Assembly (NCBI RefSeq): GCF_003185895.1
Contig: NZ_QHLY01000009.1
Location: 79,916-143,915, forward strand
Length of the DNA stretch: 64,000 nt
From: Cryobacterium arcticum
GTDB taxonomy: Bacteria; Actinomycetota; Actinomycetes; Actinomycetales; Microbacteriaceae
Direction of reading: 5' to 3'
Part shown: positions 51,851 through 60,522 of the stretch, in pieces
How positions within the stretch are numbered: the stretch's first letter is position 1
Layout of the letters: every line of letters starts with the position of its first letter
Position numbers and translations under genes: made by a program
Notes under the pieces: generated by a model
What the model was told of the DNA's origin: nothing
Database searches by the model: none
What the model saw: only the letters and a program-made list of their open reading frames with translations

Positions 51851-52678
51851 TCAGTGCCCGTCGACGTCGGAGTCCACGCCCACACCGGGGCCCTGGTCGA
51901 GACTCGCGATCGCCGCGAGGTCGTCGGCGTCGAGGCTGAAGTCGAAGATGTCCAGGTTCTCCCGCAGCCGGGTGGCGCTGGCCGACTTCGGGATCGCCAC
52001 CAGGCCCAGCTCGACGTGCCAGCGCAGCACAACCTGGCCCGGGGTCTTGCCGTGCTTCTCGGCCAGGCCGGTGATCACCGGCTCGCCGAGCAGGGCATTG
52101 CCCTGCCCGAGCGGGCTCCACGAGGTGGTGAGGATGCCGTGTTCGGTGTCGTAGGCGCGCTGCTCGGCGCGGGGGATGTATGGGCTGATCTGGATCTGGT
52201 TCACGGCCGGCACCACATCGGTCTCGGCGCGCAACCGCTCCAGGTGCGCCGGCTTGAAGTTGGAGACGCCGATCGAGCGGGTCTTACCCTGCGCGAGCAG
52301 CTTCTCGAAGGTGCGCCAGGTCGACACGAAGAGATCCCGGCTCGGCACCGGCCAGTGGATGAGGAGCAGGTCGACGTAGTCCAGGCCGAGTCGGCCGAGC
52401 GACGCATCCAGCCCGGCGATCGCCTTGTCGTCGCCCTGGTACACGCCGTCCAGCTTGGTCGTGACGAAGAGCTCCTCGCGGGCGAGCCCGCTGTTCCGGA
52501 TGCCCTCGCCCACTCCGGCCTCATTGCCGTACTTGACCGCGGTGTCGATGTGACGGTAGCCGAGCTCCACCGCCGTGACGATCACGGGGGCCACCTCGGC
52601 GTCGGTCATCGGCCACGTGCCCATGCCCAGTTGGGGGATGGTGCGGCCGTCGTTCAGGGTGAGTGCGGGTGCAGACAT
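51851..52678 (-). CDS. Aldo/keto reductase
   Basis: NADPH-dependent carbonyl reductase of 275 residues (AKR5-like, 2,5-diketogluconate reductase type). Catalytic tetrad visible: Asp and Tyr in HIDTAVKYGNEAG, Lys in VTTKLDG, His in LLIHWPVP; cofactor motif IPKSASATRLRENL. ATG 52678 has AAAGG upstream and matches the family N-terminus (LNDGRTIPQLGMGTW). Confidence 0.93.
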   Translation of the reverse strand: MSAPALTLNDGRTIPQLGMGTWPMTDAEVAPVIVTAVELGYRHIDTAVKYGNEAGVGEGIRNSGLAREELFVTTKLDGVYQGDDKAIAGLDASLGRLGLDYVDLLLIHWPVPSRDLFVSTWRTFEKLLAQGKTRSIGVSNFKPAHLERLRAETDVVPAVNQIQISPYIPRAEQRAYDTEHGILTTSWSPLGQGNALLGEPVITGLAEKHGKTPGQVVLRWHVELGLVAIPKSASATRLRENLDIFDFSLDADDLAAIASLDQGPGVGVDSDVDGH

Positions 52679-52721
52679 GAGTGCCTTTCGGAAGGGGGAC
52701 GATGGCGACGTAGGGAGCCGG

Positions 52722-53207
52722 TCAGGCGAATTCTGCGACCTCATCGCCCACGAGGGTGAGCCGCATGAAGACACTGTGCGGATCGAGCCTGTAGTCGGCG
52801 AACGGTGGGCAGTCGGTGAAGCCATGCCGGGTGTAGAGCCGCCGCGCCGGTGCGAAGAAGTCCTCGGCTCCCGTCTCCAGGAAGAGCTGCTCCAGCCGGC
52901 GCCCGCGGGCCTCGTCCACGATATGGGTGAGGAGGAGGGTGGCGATGCCCCGGCCGCGCGCGGCCGGTGTGGTGCGCATCGACTTGATCTCACCCTGCCC
53001 ATCGGCCAACAGCTTCAACGCGCCGCACCCCAGCAGCACTCCGTCCTCGCGGGCCGTCCAGAAGGTGATCTCCGGGGCGGCCAACGCCGAATGGTCCAGC
53101 GCGTGCACGCTCTCCGCCGGTGAAGTGGCGAACATGTCGGCCAGGTGCTCGTCCAGGAGGAGCCGCACATCCTCCCGGATGGGGTCGTCGCGCTCGATGT
53201 GAATCAT
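52722..53207 (-). CDS. GNAT-family N-acetyltransferase
   Basis: Acetyl-CoA dependent acetyltransferase of 161 residues. Motif A is IKSMRTTPAARGRGIATLLL (R/Q-x-x-G-x-G/A), with ARRLYTRHGFTDCPPFADYR as motif B. On the minus strand TAAATT lies 7 nt before the ATG, suggesting a leaderless start. Substrate unknown; 43 nt upstream of the aldo/keto reductase and possibly co-transcribed. Confidence 0.87.
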   Translation of the reverse strand: MIHIERDDPIREDVRLLLDEHLADMFATSPAESVHALDHSALAAPEITFWTAREDGVLLGCGALKLLADGQGEIKSMRTTPAARGRGIATLLLTHIVDEARGRRLEQLFLETGAEDFFAPARRLYTRHGFTDCPPFADYRLDPHSVFMRLTLVGDEVAEFA

Positions 53208-53276
53208 GACGAACAATTTACCGGTCGGCACTGGGTACCGCACGCGGGGGCCGACACGTGCCGCGACAGGTCCAGG

Positions 53277-53591
53277 TCAGGACGCCGGCGGCAGCCCCGC
53301 GGCGATAGCCTGCAGCGCGGCAACGTGGATGCGCATGGCCGCGATCCCGGCGCCCGTGGCGGTGAGCCAAGTGCGCGGCCGGTTGCCCACGAAGCCCTTG
53401 CGAACGGCAACGTAGCCCGCCGCACTGAGTGTGCTGATCGCTTTGCTCAGGGCTGAATCGTCGGTCTCGAGCAGGTCGCGCAGGGTGCCGAAATCGATCT
53501 CGACATCCGCTCGCAGTGCGGCCATCACCGAGAAGCGCAGCGGGGTGAGCAGGGCGTCGTCGAGGTCGTGCCGGGGGTGGTGGGCGCCCAT
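53277..53591 (-). CDS. Winged-helix transcriptional regulator (MarR/HTH_34-like)
   Basis: Small DNA-binding protein of 104 residues. The winged helix covers most of it: LLTPLRFSVMAALRADVEID, LETDDSALSKAISTLSAAGY (recognition helix) and RKGFVGNRPRTWLTATGAG (wing). Its ATG shares the A of the upstream membrane-protein stop codon (TGATG), so the two are translationally coupled and probably functionally linked. Confidence 0.85.
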   Translation of the reverse strand: MGAHHPRHDLDDALLTPLRFSVMAALRADVEIDFGTLRDLLETDDSALSKAISTLSAAGYVAVRKGFVGNRPRTWLTATGAGIAAMRIHVAALQAIAAGLPPAS

Positions 53592-54484
53592 CAGGGTTCC
53601 CAGATCGGCGCGGGCCGAAACGCCGCGATCACCAGCGGTGCCGCCACACAGACGCCGCCGACGATACCCACCACGGTGAGATCCCAATTGGTGCGCGAGA
53701 GCACGACGGCCAGGCCGAGCATGAGCAGGTAGGAGCAGCCGAAGGCGGACCACTGTTCGCGACCCCATTCGCCGGCCAGACGGGGGAGACCCCACCTGCT
53801 CTGCTGGGTGACCATGACGGTGCAGAAGAAAGCGATCACGGTGAGCCCGCCGGCCAGGATCAGCGTGGTACCGCTGAGCGCAGCGATGGCGCCGAGCCAC
53901 AGGCCGAGCACGGCTGTGGAAATCTGGCTGGCCCCACCGAGAGGTGCGAGCCACACCGGTTTGGGGCGGCGGACGCCCCAGTTGCGGGCCCGCCGCGCCG
54001 ACTGTGTCGCCAGGAGCAGGAGCGGCACCGTGGTGACCACCGTGATCAGGAGCGCCAGCGGCCACGGCGTCTGCCAGAACACCACCAGTATGAGGGCGAC
54101 ACACAGGGGAAGCATGCTCGCGCTGGCAACGAGCACCCTGCGGGTGCGGGAGCGCCCGTGGCCCGCCGTGTGCAAGGACTGCCGGAGACCCTGCTCGAGT
54201 GACGTTGCCGCCAGGAACGGCACCAGGATCAGAAAGGCGAAGCCCAACCCGTTCGGCTCATAGCCGTTCGCACCGGCTCCCAGGCCGGCGTTGCCCCCAC
54301 CGGAGAGCACGACCGCGAAGACGTAGGCCAGCACGGCCGCGGCCATGCAGGACTCGGCGATGGCGCGAGTGCGTGCATCGATTGCTGCATGCACCCGGTC
54401 GTTGAGGGCGTCGCCGACCTGCAGTAGCCGGGCTGCCGCATCCGTACCCGACTGCGGGCTGTCGCCGCTGGGCTGGTCGATCAT
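53591..54484 (-). CDS. Multi-pass membrane protein, unknown
   Basis: Integral membrane protein of about 297 residues: soluble N-terminal segment (1-45), then about seven or eight helices (for instance MAAAVLAYVFAVVLSGGGNA, VALILVVFWQTPWPLALLIT, FGCSYLLMLGLAVVLS). ATG 54484 has GGGGGAC upstream. Coupled to a small winged-helix regulator, a recurring actinobacterial pair. No transport motif recognised. Confidence 0.78.
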   Translation of the reverse strand: MIDQPSGDSPQSGTDAAARLLQVGDALNDRVHAAIDARTRAIAESCMAAAVLAYVFAVVLSGGGNAGLGAGANGYEPNGLGFAFLILVPFLAATSLEQGLRQSLHTAGHGRSRTRRVLVASASMLPLCVALILVVFWQTPWPLALLITVVTTVPLLLLATQSARRARNWGVRRPKPVWLAPLGGASQISTAVLGLWLGAIAALSGTTLILAGGLTVIAFFCTVMVTQQSRWGLPRLAGEWGREQWSAFGCSYLLMLGLAVVLSRTNWDLTVVGIVGGVCVAAPLVIAAFRPAPIWEP

Positions 54485-54535
54485 TGTGTCCCCCGATCTC
54501 CGCACCGATGCCGGCGCACTGGCAGCTTAGCCTGT

Positions 54536-54553
54536 ACTTGCCATGTGGCAAGT
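54536..54553. promoter_or_regulatory. Palindromic operator upstream of the membrane-protein/regulator pair
   Basis: ACTTGCCA-TG-TGGCAAGT, 8-bp perfect arms, in the 213-nt gap between the membrane-protein gene (minus) and the MMPL gene (plus). It could be the site of the winged-helix regulator and serve either promoter. Confidence 0.6.
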
Positions 54554-54697
54554 GCGTAGCCGACGCCCACCTTCTCGCCGACGCCGCGGTCTACTGCAAA
54601 AGATGTAGAACAGCTGATCTCGCTGAACGATTCGGCCATCTGTCGCCGACGTCACACTCGGAATATCACGTTTCCCGCACCATCTGAGGAGTCATAC

Positions 54698-56893
54698 ATG
54701 TCCACGTTTCTTGCACGAGTCGGCCGGTTCAGCGCCCGGCATCGATTGGTCGTGATCGGGGCCTGGCTCTTGATCTTCGCCACCCTGATCGGCGCGCTGG
54801 TGATCGGCACCAACACCGGGTCGAAGGATGCCGCTGCTGTCTCCATCCCCGACTCGCCCGCATCGCAGGCGCTCGAGCGGATGAACGACGAGTTCCCCGC
54901 CGCCGAGACAACGGGCAGCACCCTCCAGCTGGTGTTCCAGCCCAGCGGCAGCGACGTGTCTGATCCCGTCGTCGCGGCGGAGATCGCGGCCGTCCTGAGT
55001 GACGCCGCCGCGCTTCCCGGCGTCGAATCGGTGACCGACCCCTTCGATCCCGCGCGGCCTTATGTGTCGGCGGATCGAAGCATCGCGGTGGCGACTCTGA
55101 CCTATGGAGAAGTGGCCGAGGACGACCAGGTCGCCTACTACGACGCTGCCCTGGACCTGCAGTCCGATGCGTCGGCCGACCTCGGTGTGCAGTTGGGCGG
55201 CAACCTTGTTCCGCTCGGCGCCCCGGCCCCCGGCATCGGCGAGGGTGCCGGCGTCGTCATCGCCTTCCTCGTGCTGATCCTCACCTTCGGTTCGATGCTG
55301 GCGGCCGGGGTCAACCTGCTCATCGCGGTGTTCGGCGTGGGAGTCGGCCTGGTCGGGGTGCTCGCCTACGGGGCGTTCTTCCCCATCGACGACAACTCCA
55401 TCATTCTGGCGGCGATGTTGGGCCTGGCCGTGGGCATCGACTACACCCTCTTCATCCTGTCCCGCTTCCGGATCGAACTCCGCGGCGGCAAGAGCGTGGA
55501 GGATGCTGTCGCCCGGGCCAGCGGAACGGCCGGCACCGCCGTCGTTTTCGCCGGGCTCACCGTCATCGTTGCTTTGGTGGCGCTACTGGTTGCGAACATC
55601 AGCGTCATCACCCAGATGGGGTTCGCGGCGGCGGCTGCGGTCGCGATCTGCGTGCTCCTCGCCCTCACGCTACTGCCCGCGATCATGCGCACCATGGGCA
55701 CGAGGGCCCTGTCGAGGAAACAGCGCCGGGACCTTGAAGCGGGTGTCATCTGGCAGGAAGGAGCCGTGCAGAAGCACGGACTCCTGCGCGGCTGGGGCAG
55801 CTTCGTCGTGAATCGCCCGCTGATCAGTGTGGTTGCCGGTGTGTTGATCCTTGCGGTTGTCGCCCTGCCGATGTTGAGCATGAAGACGGCATTCAGCGTG
55901 CCGGGCGGTTCAGACCCCAGTTCCACTGAGCGCACCGCCTACAACCTGATCGTCGATGAGTTCGGTGGCAGCCAAAGCCCCCTCATCGTGCTGGCCGAGG
56001 GCGATAACATCGCCACGCAGACCGCGGGCGTCGAGGCCGATCTGGCCGCACTCGACGGAGCACAGATGGTGGTGCCGGCCGAGATCTCCGCCGACGGAAC
56101 CATGGCCAGGATCATCCTGATCCCCGAGGGCAGCCCGATCGACGAGCAGACCAAGGACCTGGTGCACAGCATCAGGGATGACGCGGATTCGGTGGCCGGG
56201 GTGCACCTCGAAGTCACCGGCGAAACCGCCATCGGCATCGACCAGGACGCAGCGTTGATGAGCGCCCTGATCAAGTACATCATCGTCATCGTCGTGATCT
56301 CGGTGCTGCTGCTCATCGTGATGTTCCGGTCGTTGCTCATCCCGCTCATCGCCACCCTCGGCTACCTCCTCTCGGTCGGCGCATCGTTCGGCGCGAGCAC
56401 CGCTGTCTTCCAGTGGGGCTGGCTCGATCCCCTCATCGCGGCGCCGCAGGGCGACCCGATGCTCAGCCTGCTGCCGCTGCTCCTGGTGGGTGTGTTGTTC
56501 GGGCTTGCCATGGACTACCAGGTCTTCCTGGTCTCCCGCATGAAGGAGATGCACGACAAGGGAATGGCGCCCAAGCAGGCGATCCGGGAAGGCTTCGCCC
56601 GGTCCGGCCCGGTGCTCGTGGCCGCGGCCACCATCATGACCGTGGTCTTCGGCGGCTTCGCCACCGGCACCTTCGCGGTCGGCGCGTCCATCGCGTTCGG
56701 GCTCATGGTGGGCGTGCTGGCGGATGCGTTCATCGTGCGCCTCGTGCTCATGCCCGCGATGCTGAGCCTGCTCGGTGAGGCCGCCTGGTGGATGCCCGCC
56801 TGGCTGGACCGCATCATCCCCGATATCGACACCGAGGGCCACGCCCTCGCCGACGCTCCATCTGCCGAGAAGCCGGTGCTCGCCAACGTCTAG
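54698..56893 (+). CDS. MMPL/RND-family membrane transporter
   Basis: Proton-driven exporter of 731 residues with the duplicated RND layout: helix 1 (LVVIGAWLLIFATLIGALVI), extracytoplasmic loop, helices 2-6 (~175-340), helix 7 (~370-390), second loop, helices 8-12 (~520-700). Motifs AMLGLAVGIDYTLFILSRFR and LLVGVLFGLAMDYQVFLVSR are the MMPL proton-relay segments with the membrane Asp and Tyr. Usual cargo of the family are lipids or drugs. ATG with GAGGAG upstream. It faces a membrane-protein/regulator pair divergently. Confidence 0.92.
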   Translation: MSTFLARVGRFSARHRLVVIGAWLLIFATLIGALVIGTNTGSKDAAAVSIPDSPASQALERMNDEFPAAETTGSTLQLVFQPSGSDVSDPVVAAEIAAVLSDAAALPGVESVTDPFDPARPYVSADRSIAVATLTYGEVAEDDQVAYYDAALDLQSDASADLGVQLGGNLVPLGAPAPGIGEGAGVVIAFLVLILTFGSMLAAGVNLLIAVFGVGVGLVGVLAYGAFFPIDDNSIILAAMLGLAVGIDYTLFILSRFRIELRGGKSVEDAVARASGTAGTAVVFAGLTVIVALVALLVANISVITQMGFAAAAAVAICVLLALTLLPAIMRTMGTRALSRKQRRDLEAGVIWQEGAVQKHGLLRGWGSFVVNRPLISVVAGVLILAVVALPMLSMKTAFSVPGGSDPSSTERTAYNLIVDEFGGSQSPLIVLAEGDNIATQTAGVEADLAALDGAQMVVPAEISADGTMARIILIPEGSPIDEQTKDLVHSIRDDADSVAGVHLEVTGETAIGIDQDAALMSALIKYIIVIVVISVLLLIVMFRSLLIPLIATLGYLLSVGASFGASTAVFQWGWLDPLIAAPQGDPMLSLLPLLLVGVLFGLAMDYQVFLVSRMKEMHDKGMAPKQAIREGFARSGPVLVAAATIMTVVFGGFATGTFAVGASIAFGLMVGVLADAFIVRLVLMPAMLSLLGEAAWWMPAWLDRIIPDIDTEGHALADAPSAEKPVLANV

Positions 56894-56923
56894 AGCCGGG
56901 ACAACTCGGTGCCGCGAGTGCAT

Positions 56924-57008
56924 AACTCCTGCAATTCTCAGCCCTGTCAACGCGGATGACCGCAATCACGCGATCGTCGGTCTGCCGGATCCGAGAATTG
57001 CAGGAGTT
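56924..57008. repeat. Intergenic inverted repeat between MMPL and TetR genes
   Basis: Perfect 16-nt arms AACTCCTGCAATTCTC (56924-56939) and GAGAATTGCAGGAGTT (56993-57008) with a 53-nt loop, between convergent genes. A half core GGTGCCGCGAG (56909-56919) of the 19-nt repeat family lies beside it. Confidence 0.75.
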
Positions 57009-57050
57009 GCGCTACCTGGAGGGCGCATTCATCTGGTTTCGCGGTGCAGG

Positions 57051-57638
57051 CTAGATCGGCTCGATGAGCAGGCTGTTGATCAGACGGCGGATGTCCTCAG
57101 CCATGTCGACCTCGAGACTGTTGAGCCAGAGGAGCTCGAGCCCCTCGGTCGTGGCGAGGGTGAGTAGCGCTGCCCTGCGTGGGTCGACGCCGTCTCGCAG
57201 TCCGTCGGCTGCGCCCACCTCTTCGAAGGCCAGGGTGACGGCTGCTGCGATGCGCTCGAACCGGGCGACGAAGTAGTCGTGCGCCGGATGGTCGGGGTCG
57301 GTCGCTTCGGCGGACAGGATTGTGTAGAGCTGCACCACGCCGCGCAGCGATTCCTGGGTGCGGGAGATCTCGACGAGACTCGCGAGAAAATCCCGGCCGC
57401 GGCGCCCGTCGAGCAGGAGCTCGGCTCGGGTGTCGCGCTGCTCGAGGACGGCCTGCAGCAGGGCCAGCTTGCCGGCGAAGTGATGCACGACACCGGTCTG
57501 TGTCATGCCCACTGAGCGGGCGATCTCGTTGACGGAACTGGCCGTATAGCCGCTCTTGGCGAAGGTGGTGAAAGCTGCCTCGAGGATCTCAGCGCGCCGT
57601 TCGACGCTTTTGCTGTACTCACCTCGGGGACCGGCCAT
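57051..57638 (-). CDS. TetR-family regulator of the MFS/GH1 module
   Basis: Repressor of about 195 residues with HTH VNEIARSVGMTQTGVVHHFA and C-terminal LYTILSAEATDPDHPAHDYF, closely matching the TetR at 41485-42102. Divergent from the MFS sugar transporter and GH1 glucosidase genes, which it likely controls through the AT-rich inverted repeat in between. ATG 57638 (MAGPRGEYSKSVERR) is preferred; an ATG 42 nt further upstream would overlap the operator. Confidence 0.88.
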   Translation of the reverse strand: MAGPRGEYSKSVERRAEILEAAFTTFAKSGYTASSVNEIARSVGMTQTGVVHHFAGKLALLQAVLEQRDTRAELLLDGRRGRDFLASLVEISRTQESLRGVVQLYTILSAEATDPDHPAHDYFVARFERIAAAVTLAFEEVGAADGLRDGVDPRRAALLTLATTEGLELLWLNSLEVDMAEDIRRLINSLLIEPI

Positions 57639-57664
57639 GGTCGTCAGGTTATCAGCTTCAGGTG

Positions 57665-57699
57665 AAAATATGACACCCATAATATTTTTGTGTTAGCGT
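57665..57699 (+). promoter_or_regulatory. Candidate TetR operator and promoter of MFS/GH1 genes
   Basis: AAAATAT (57665-57671), 10 nt, ATATTTT (57682-57688): a perfect inverted repeat. It runs into GTGTTAGCGTC, where TAGCGT is a probable -10. The string TTTTTGTGTTAGCGTC matches the promoter at 42158-42173. Confidence 0.55.
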
Positions 57700-57781
57700 C
57701 TCCTCGTCGTCGCAAAATCGAAGACAGCAGTTCAACGTAGAGCAGCCGCATCAGAGCGGACCATTAGGCAAGGAAGCCCCT

Positions 57782-59119
57782 ATGACCCTCCCATCCCCAT
57801 CCGCGATTCCGCGGGTATCCAGCACCTCGAGTGTGGCCGTCTCGGCCTCGACCCTGAACGAGTTGACCCCGACAGCGTTACTGCGAGCGCAGATGCATCA
57901 AAGTCGCGGATTTGTTTTCTTCTTGGTTTTCGCAACGATCGGTGCCGGCGCGGCACAGATGTCGGCCGTGCTGCTGACCCTCACCCTGAAGGCCACCGAG
58001 CTCAACGCCGACGGAGCCGCGACGATACTCGCGATCTCGAGCGGCATCGTCGGGCTGATCACGCTCGTGGCGCTGCCGGTCTTGGGCTCGATGAGTGACC
58101 GCTCGCGGTCGCGGTTCGGTCGCCGACGCCCGTTCCTGGTTGCCGCCGCCGTCTTCTTCATCCTCGGCGGATTCCTGCTCGTGACAGCGACCTCGGTGCC
58201 GCTCTTCGTTCTCGCTCACGCCGTGATCAACCTCGGGTTCATCGCCACTGTCGTGACGGCGACGGCGCTTCTCGCCGATCAGATCCCCGCCAACAAGCGC
58301 GGGCCGGCCTCGGCGTTCGTGAGTCTCGGCACGCCGATGGGAGCCCTGCTGGGCACGGTGATCGCCCTGCCGTTCGGCGCGGACCTGGTGCCGCTGATCG
58401 GGATCCCCACCGCCATCGCCGTGATCGCGGTTCTCCTGCTCGCTGTCGTGCTGCGTGATCCCCAGTTCGAGCAGCGTCGTGCCCGCCGCAGTCTCGGCGA
58501 ATTGCTCAGCGTCTTCTGGGTCAACCCGCTCAAATTCCCCAACTTTGCTTGGGTATTCACCAGCCGGATGCTCGTGTTCTCCGGCGTCGCTGCGCTCAAT
58601 GGCTTCCAGGCGATTTACCTGCTGCAGAGCGTCGGCCTGGCGCCGGCCGGGTTGGGCGGCGCGATCCTGCTCACCGTCGTGGTGAACACCGGAATCTCCC
58701 TCGCCGTTGCCCCCGCCATCGGCCGGCTCAGCGATCGCCTCAACGTGCGCAAACCCTTCATTGTTGCGGCCGCGGTCATCCTTGGCGTCGGCCTCGTGCT
58801 GGCCTCGATGGCACCGAGCTTCGGCTGGTACCTGGCCGCGGCCGGTGTGGTGGCGCTCGGCCAGGGCGTCTACTTCGCCGTGGAGCTGGCGCTGGCCACG
58901 AGCGTGGTGCCCGACCCTGACAACCCGGCGAAGGACCTCGCGATCTTCAAGATCGCCGACAACCTGCCCGTCTCTTTCGTCTCCGCCGCGGCCCCATTCC
59001 TGCTGGCCATCGGCGTGGGCACGTCAGGTGGGCAGAACTTTGCTGCCCTTTTCGTCACCGGTGCTGTCGCCGCGATCGTCGGCGGCCTCTCGATCCTCTT
59101 CGTGCGCGGCGCACGGTAG
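57782..59119 (+). CDS. MFS sugar transporter
   Basis: Twelve-helix major facilitator of 445 residues. The loop 2-3 motif GSMSDRSRSRFGRRRPFLVA is of the glycoside/sucrose (SLC45/GPH-like) type; a related motif GRLSDRLNVRKPFIVAAAVI is in the second half. Next to a GH1 beta-glucosidase it most likely imports a beta-glucoside such as cellobiose. ATG with AAGGAAG upstream. A strong hairpin follows its stop. Confidence 0.87.
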   Translation: MTLPSPSAIPRVSSTSSVAVSASTLNELTPTALLRAQMHQSRGFVFFLVFATIGAGAAQMSAVLLTLTLKATELNADGAATILAISSGIVGLITLVALPVLGSMSDRSRSRFGRRRPFLVAAAVFFILGGFLLVTATSVPLFVLAHAVINLGFIATVVTATALLADQIPANKRGPASAFVSLGTPMGALLGTVIALPFGADLVPLIGIPTAIAVIAVLLLAVVLRDPQFEQRRARRSLGELLSVFWVNPLKFPNFAWVFTSRMLVFSGVAALNGFQAIYLLQSVGLAPAGLGGAILLTVVVNTGISLAVAPAIGRLSDRLNVRKPFIVAAAVILGVGLVLASMAPSFGWYLAAAGVVALGQGVYFAVELALATSVVPDPDNPAKDLAIFKIADNLPVSFVSAAAPFLLAIGVGTSGGQNFAALFVTGAVAAIVGGLSILFVRGAR

Positions 59120-59120
59120 G

Positions 59121-59153
59121 GGGTGTGGGCCGTCCGAACGACGGCCCACACCC
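59121..59153 (+). terminator. Perfect GC-rich hairpin after the MFS gene
   Basis: 14-bp stem GGGTGTGGGCCGTC (59121-59134) / GACGGCCCACACCC (59140-59153), loop CGAAC, no T-run. Lies between transporter and glucosidase genes, likely a partial terminator or stabiliser. Confidence 0.75.
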
Positions 59154-59204
59154 GGCATATCCAGCGGACCTAGTTCGACGTAAGTCAGAAAGAAAGTCTC
59201 CAAC

Positions 59205-60446
59205 ATGACAACTCAGTTTCCCGCAAACTTCCTCTGGGGCGTGGCTCAGGCCGGGCACCAGAACGAGGGCGACAACATCCACAGCGACATCTGGTTTCTC
59301 GAGAACACAGTGCCCTCGCTCTTTCAGGAACGCAGCGGGCCCGGCTGCCAGGGCTACGAGCGGTGGCCGGACGACCTCGACATCGTCGCTGGCCTGGGTT
59401 TGAACGCCCTCCGCTTCTCGGTGGAGTGGGCGCGCATCGAGCCCGTGCGCGGTCAGGTGTCGGTCGACGCTCTTGACCACTATGAACGGGTGGTCGACGG
59501 ATGCCTCCAGCGCGGGCTCGCGCCCATCGTCACGCTGAATCACTTCGCCGCGCCGAGCTGGTTCTCCGCAGCGGGTTCCTGGCTCGCGGATGACGCGGCC
59601 ACGCTCTTCGCCGAACAGAGCGATCGGGTGATGCAACGATTCGGCGATCGCATCGCGGCCGTCGTGACGCTCAACGAACCAAACCTCGAACAGCTCCTGC
59701 AGGCCGGTGGCAAGCTGCCTCCGCACGCCGAACAGCTCAAGATCGAGATGCTGGCCGCCGCGGCCCGTGCGGCCGGTACCGAACGCTATTTCGCGTCGAA
59801 CGTGCTGCCCGCTGCCTCCCAGCAGGAGTTCCAGGAGGCCTTCACGGTCGCGCACCGCGCGGCGAAGGCGGCGATCAAGACGCGCCGCGCCGATGTGCCG
59901 GTGGGGGTGTCGATTGCGATCAGCGACGAAGTGGCCGTCGCCGGTGGCGAGGAGAGCCGGGACGCCCGGCGGGCCGCGGTCTATGACCACTGGCTCCGGG
60001 TGGCTCGGGACGACGACTTCATCGGGGTGCAGAACTACGAGCGCACCCTGCACGGACCCGACGGAGAGTTCCTACCGGAGGGGCCGCGAAACGACATGGG
60101 GTCGGTGATTGCGCCCGGGTCGCTCGCCGGCGCGGTTCGCTACGCGCACGACGTCTCCGGCGTGCCGGTGTTCGTCACCGAACACGGCATGCAGACCGAC
60201 GACGACACGAACCGAGCCGCGTTCATTCCCGCCGCCCTCGACCTGCTGGCCGAGGAGATCGCCGCGGGCACGCCGGTGCTCGGCTACACGCACTGGACGC
60301 TGATGGACAACTTCGAGTGGATCTTCGGCTACGGCCCCAAGCTCGGACTACTCTCCGTGGACCGGGAGACCTTCGAGCGCACGCCCAAACCCAGTGCCGC
60401 TGTCTACGCCGCCAGCGTTGCGGGGTACCGCAACGGCGCTGCGTAG
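59205..60446 (+). CDS. GH1 beta-glucosidase
   Basis: Retaining glycosidase of 413 residues, slightly shorter than the usual 440-480. Acid/base Glu in VVTLNEPNLEQL, nucleophile Glu in VFVTEHGMQTDD (TEHG instead of the common TENG), substrate-binding WTLMDNFEWIFGYGPKLGLL near the end. N-terminal FLWGVAQAGHQNEG is the family start, supporting ATG 59205. No signal peptide, so it acts on imported beta-glucosides. Confidence 0.92.
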   Translation: MTTQFPANFLWGVAQAGHQNEGDNIHSDIWFLENTVPSLFQERSGPGCQGYERWPDDLDIVAGLGLNALRFSVEWARIEPVRGQVSVDALDHYERVVDGCLQRGLAPIVTLNHFAAPSWFSAAGSWLADDAATLFAEQSDRVMQRFGDRIAAVVTLNEPNLEQLLQAGGKLPPHAEQLKIEMLAAAARAAGTERYFASNVLPAASQQEFQEAFTVAHRAAKAAIKTRRADVPVGVSIAISDEVAVAGGEESRDARRAAVYDHWLRVARDDDFIGVQNYERTLHGPDGEFLPEGPRNDMGSVIAPGSLAGAVRYAHDVSGVPVFVTEHGMQTDDDTNRAAFIPAALDLLAEEIAAGTPVLGYTHWTLMDNFEWIFGYGPKLGLLSVDRETFERTPKPSAAVYAASVAGYRNGAA

Positions 60447-60522
60447 CGGACTACCAGGCCCCGGTACCGCGCGGTCAGCCGCCGGGCCGGGGTGGACCCG
60501 GGCGGGGCGCCCCCGCGCCGGC

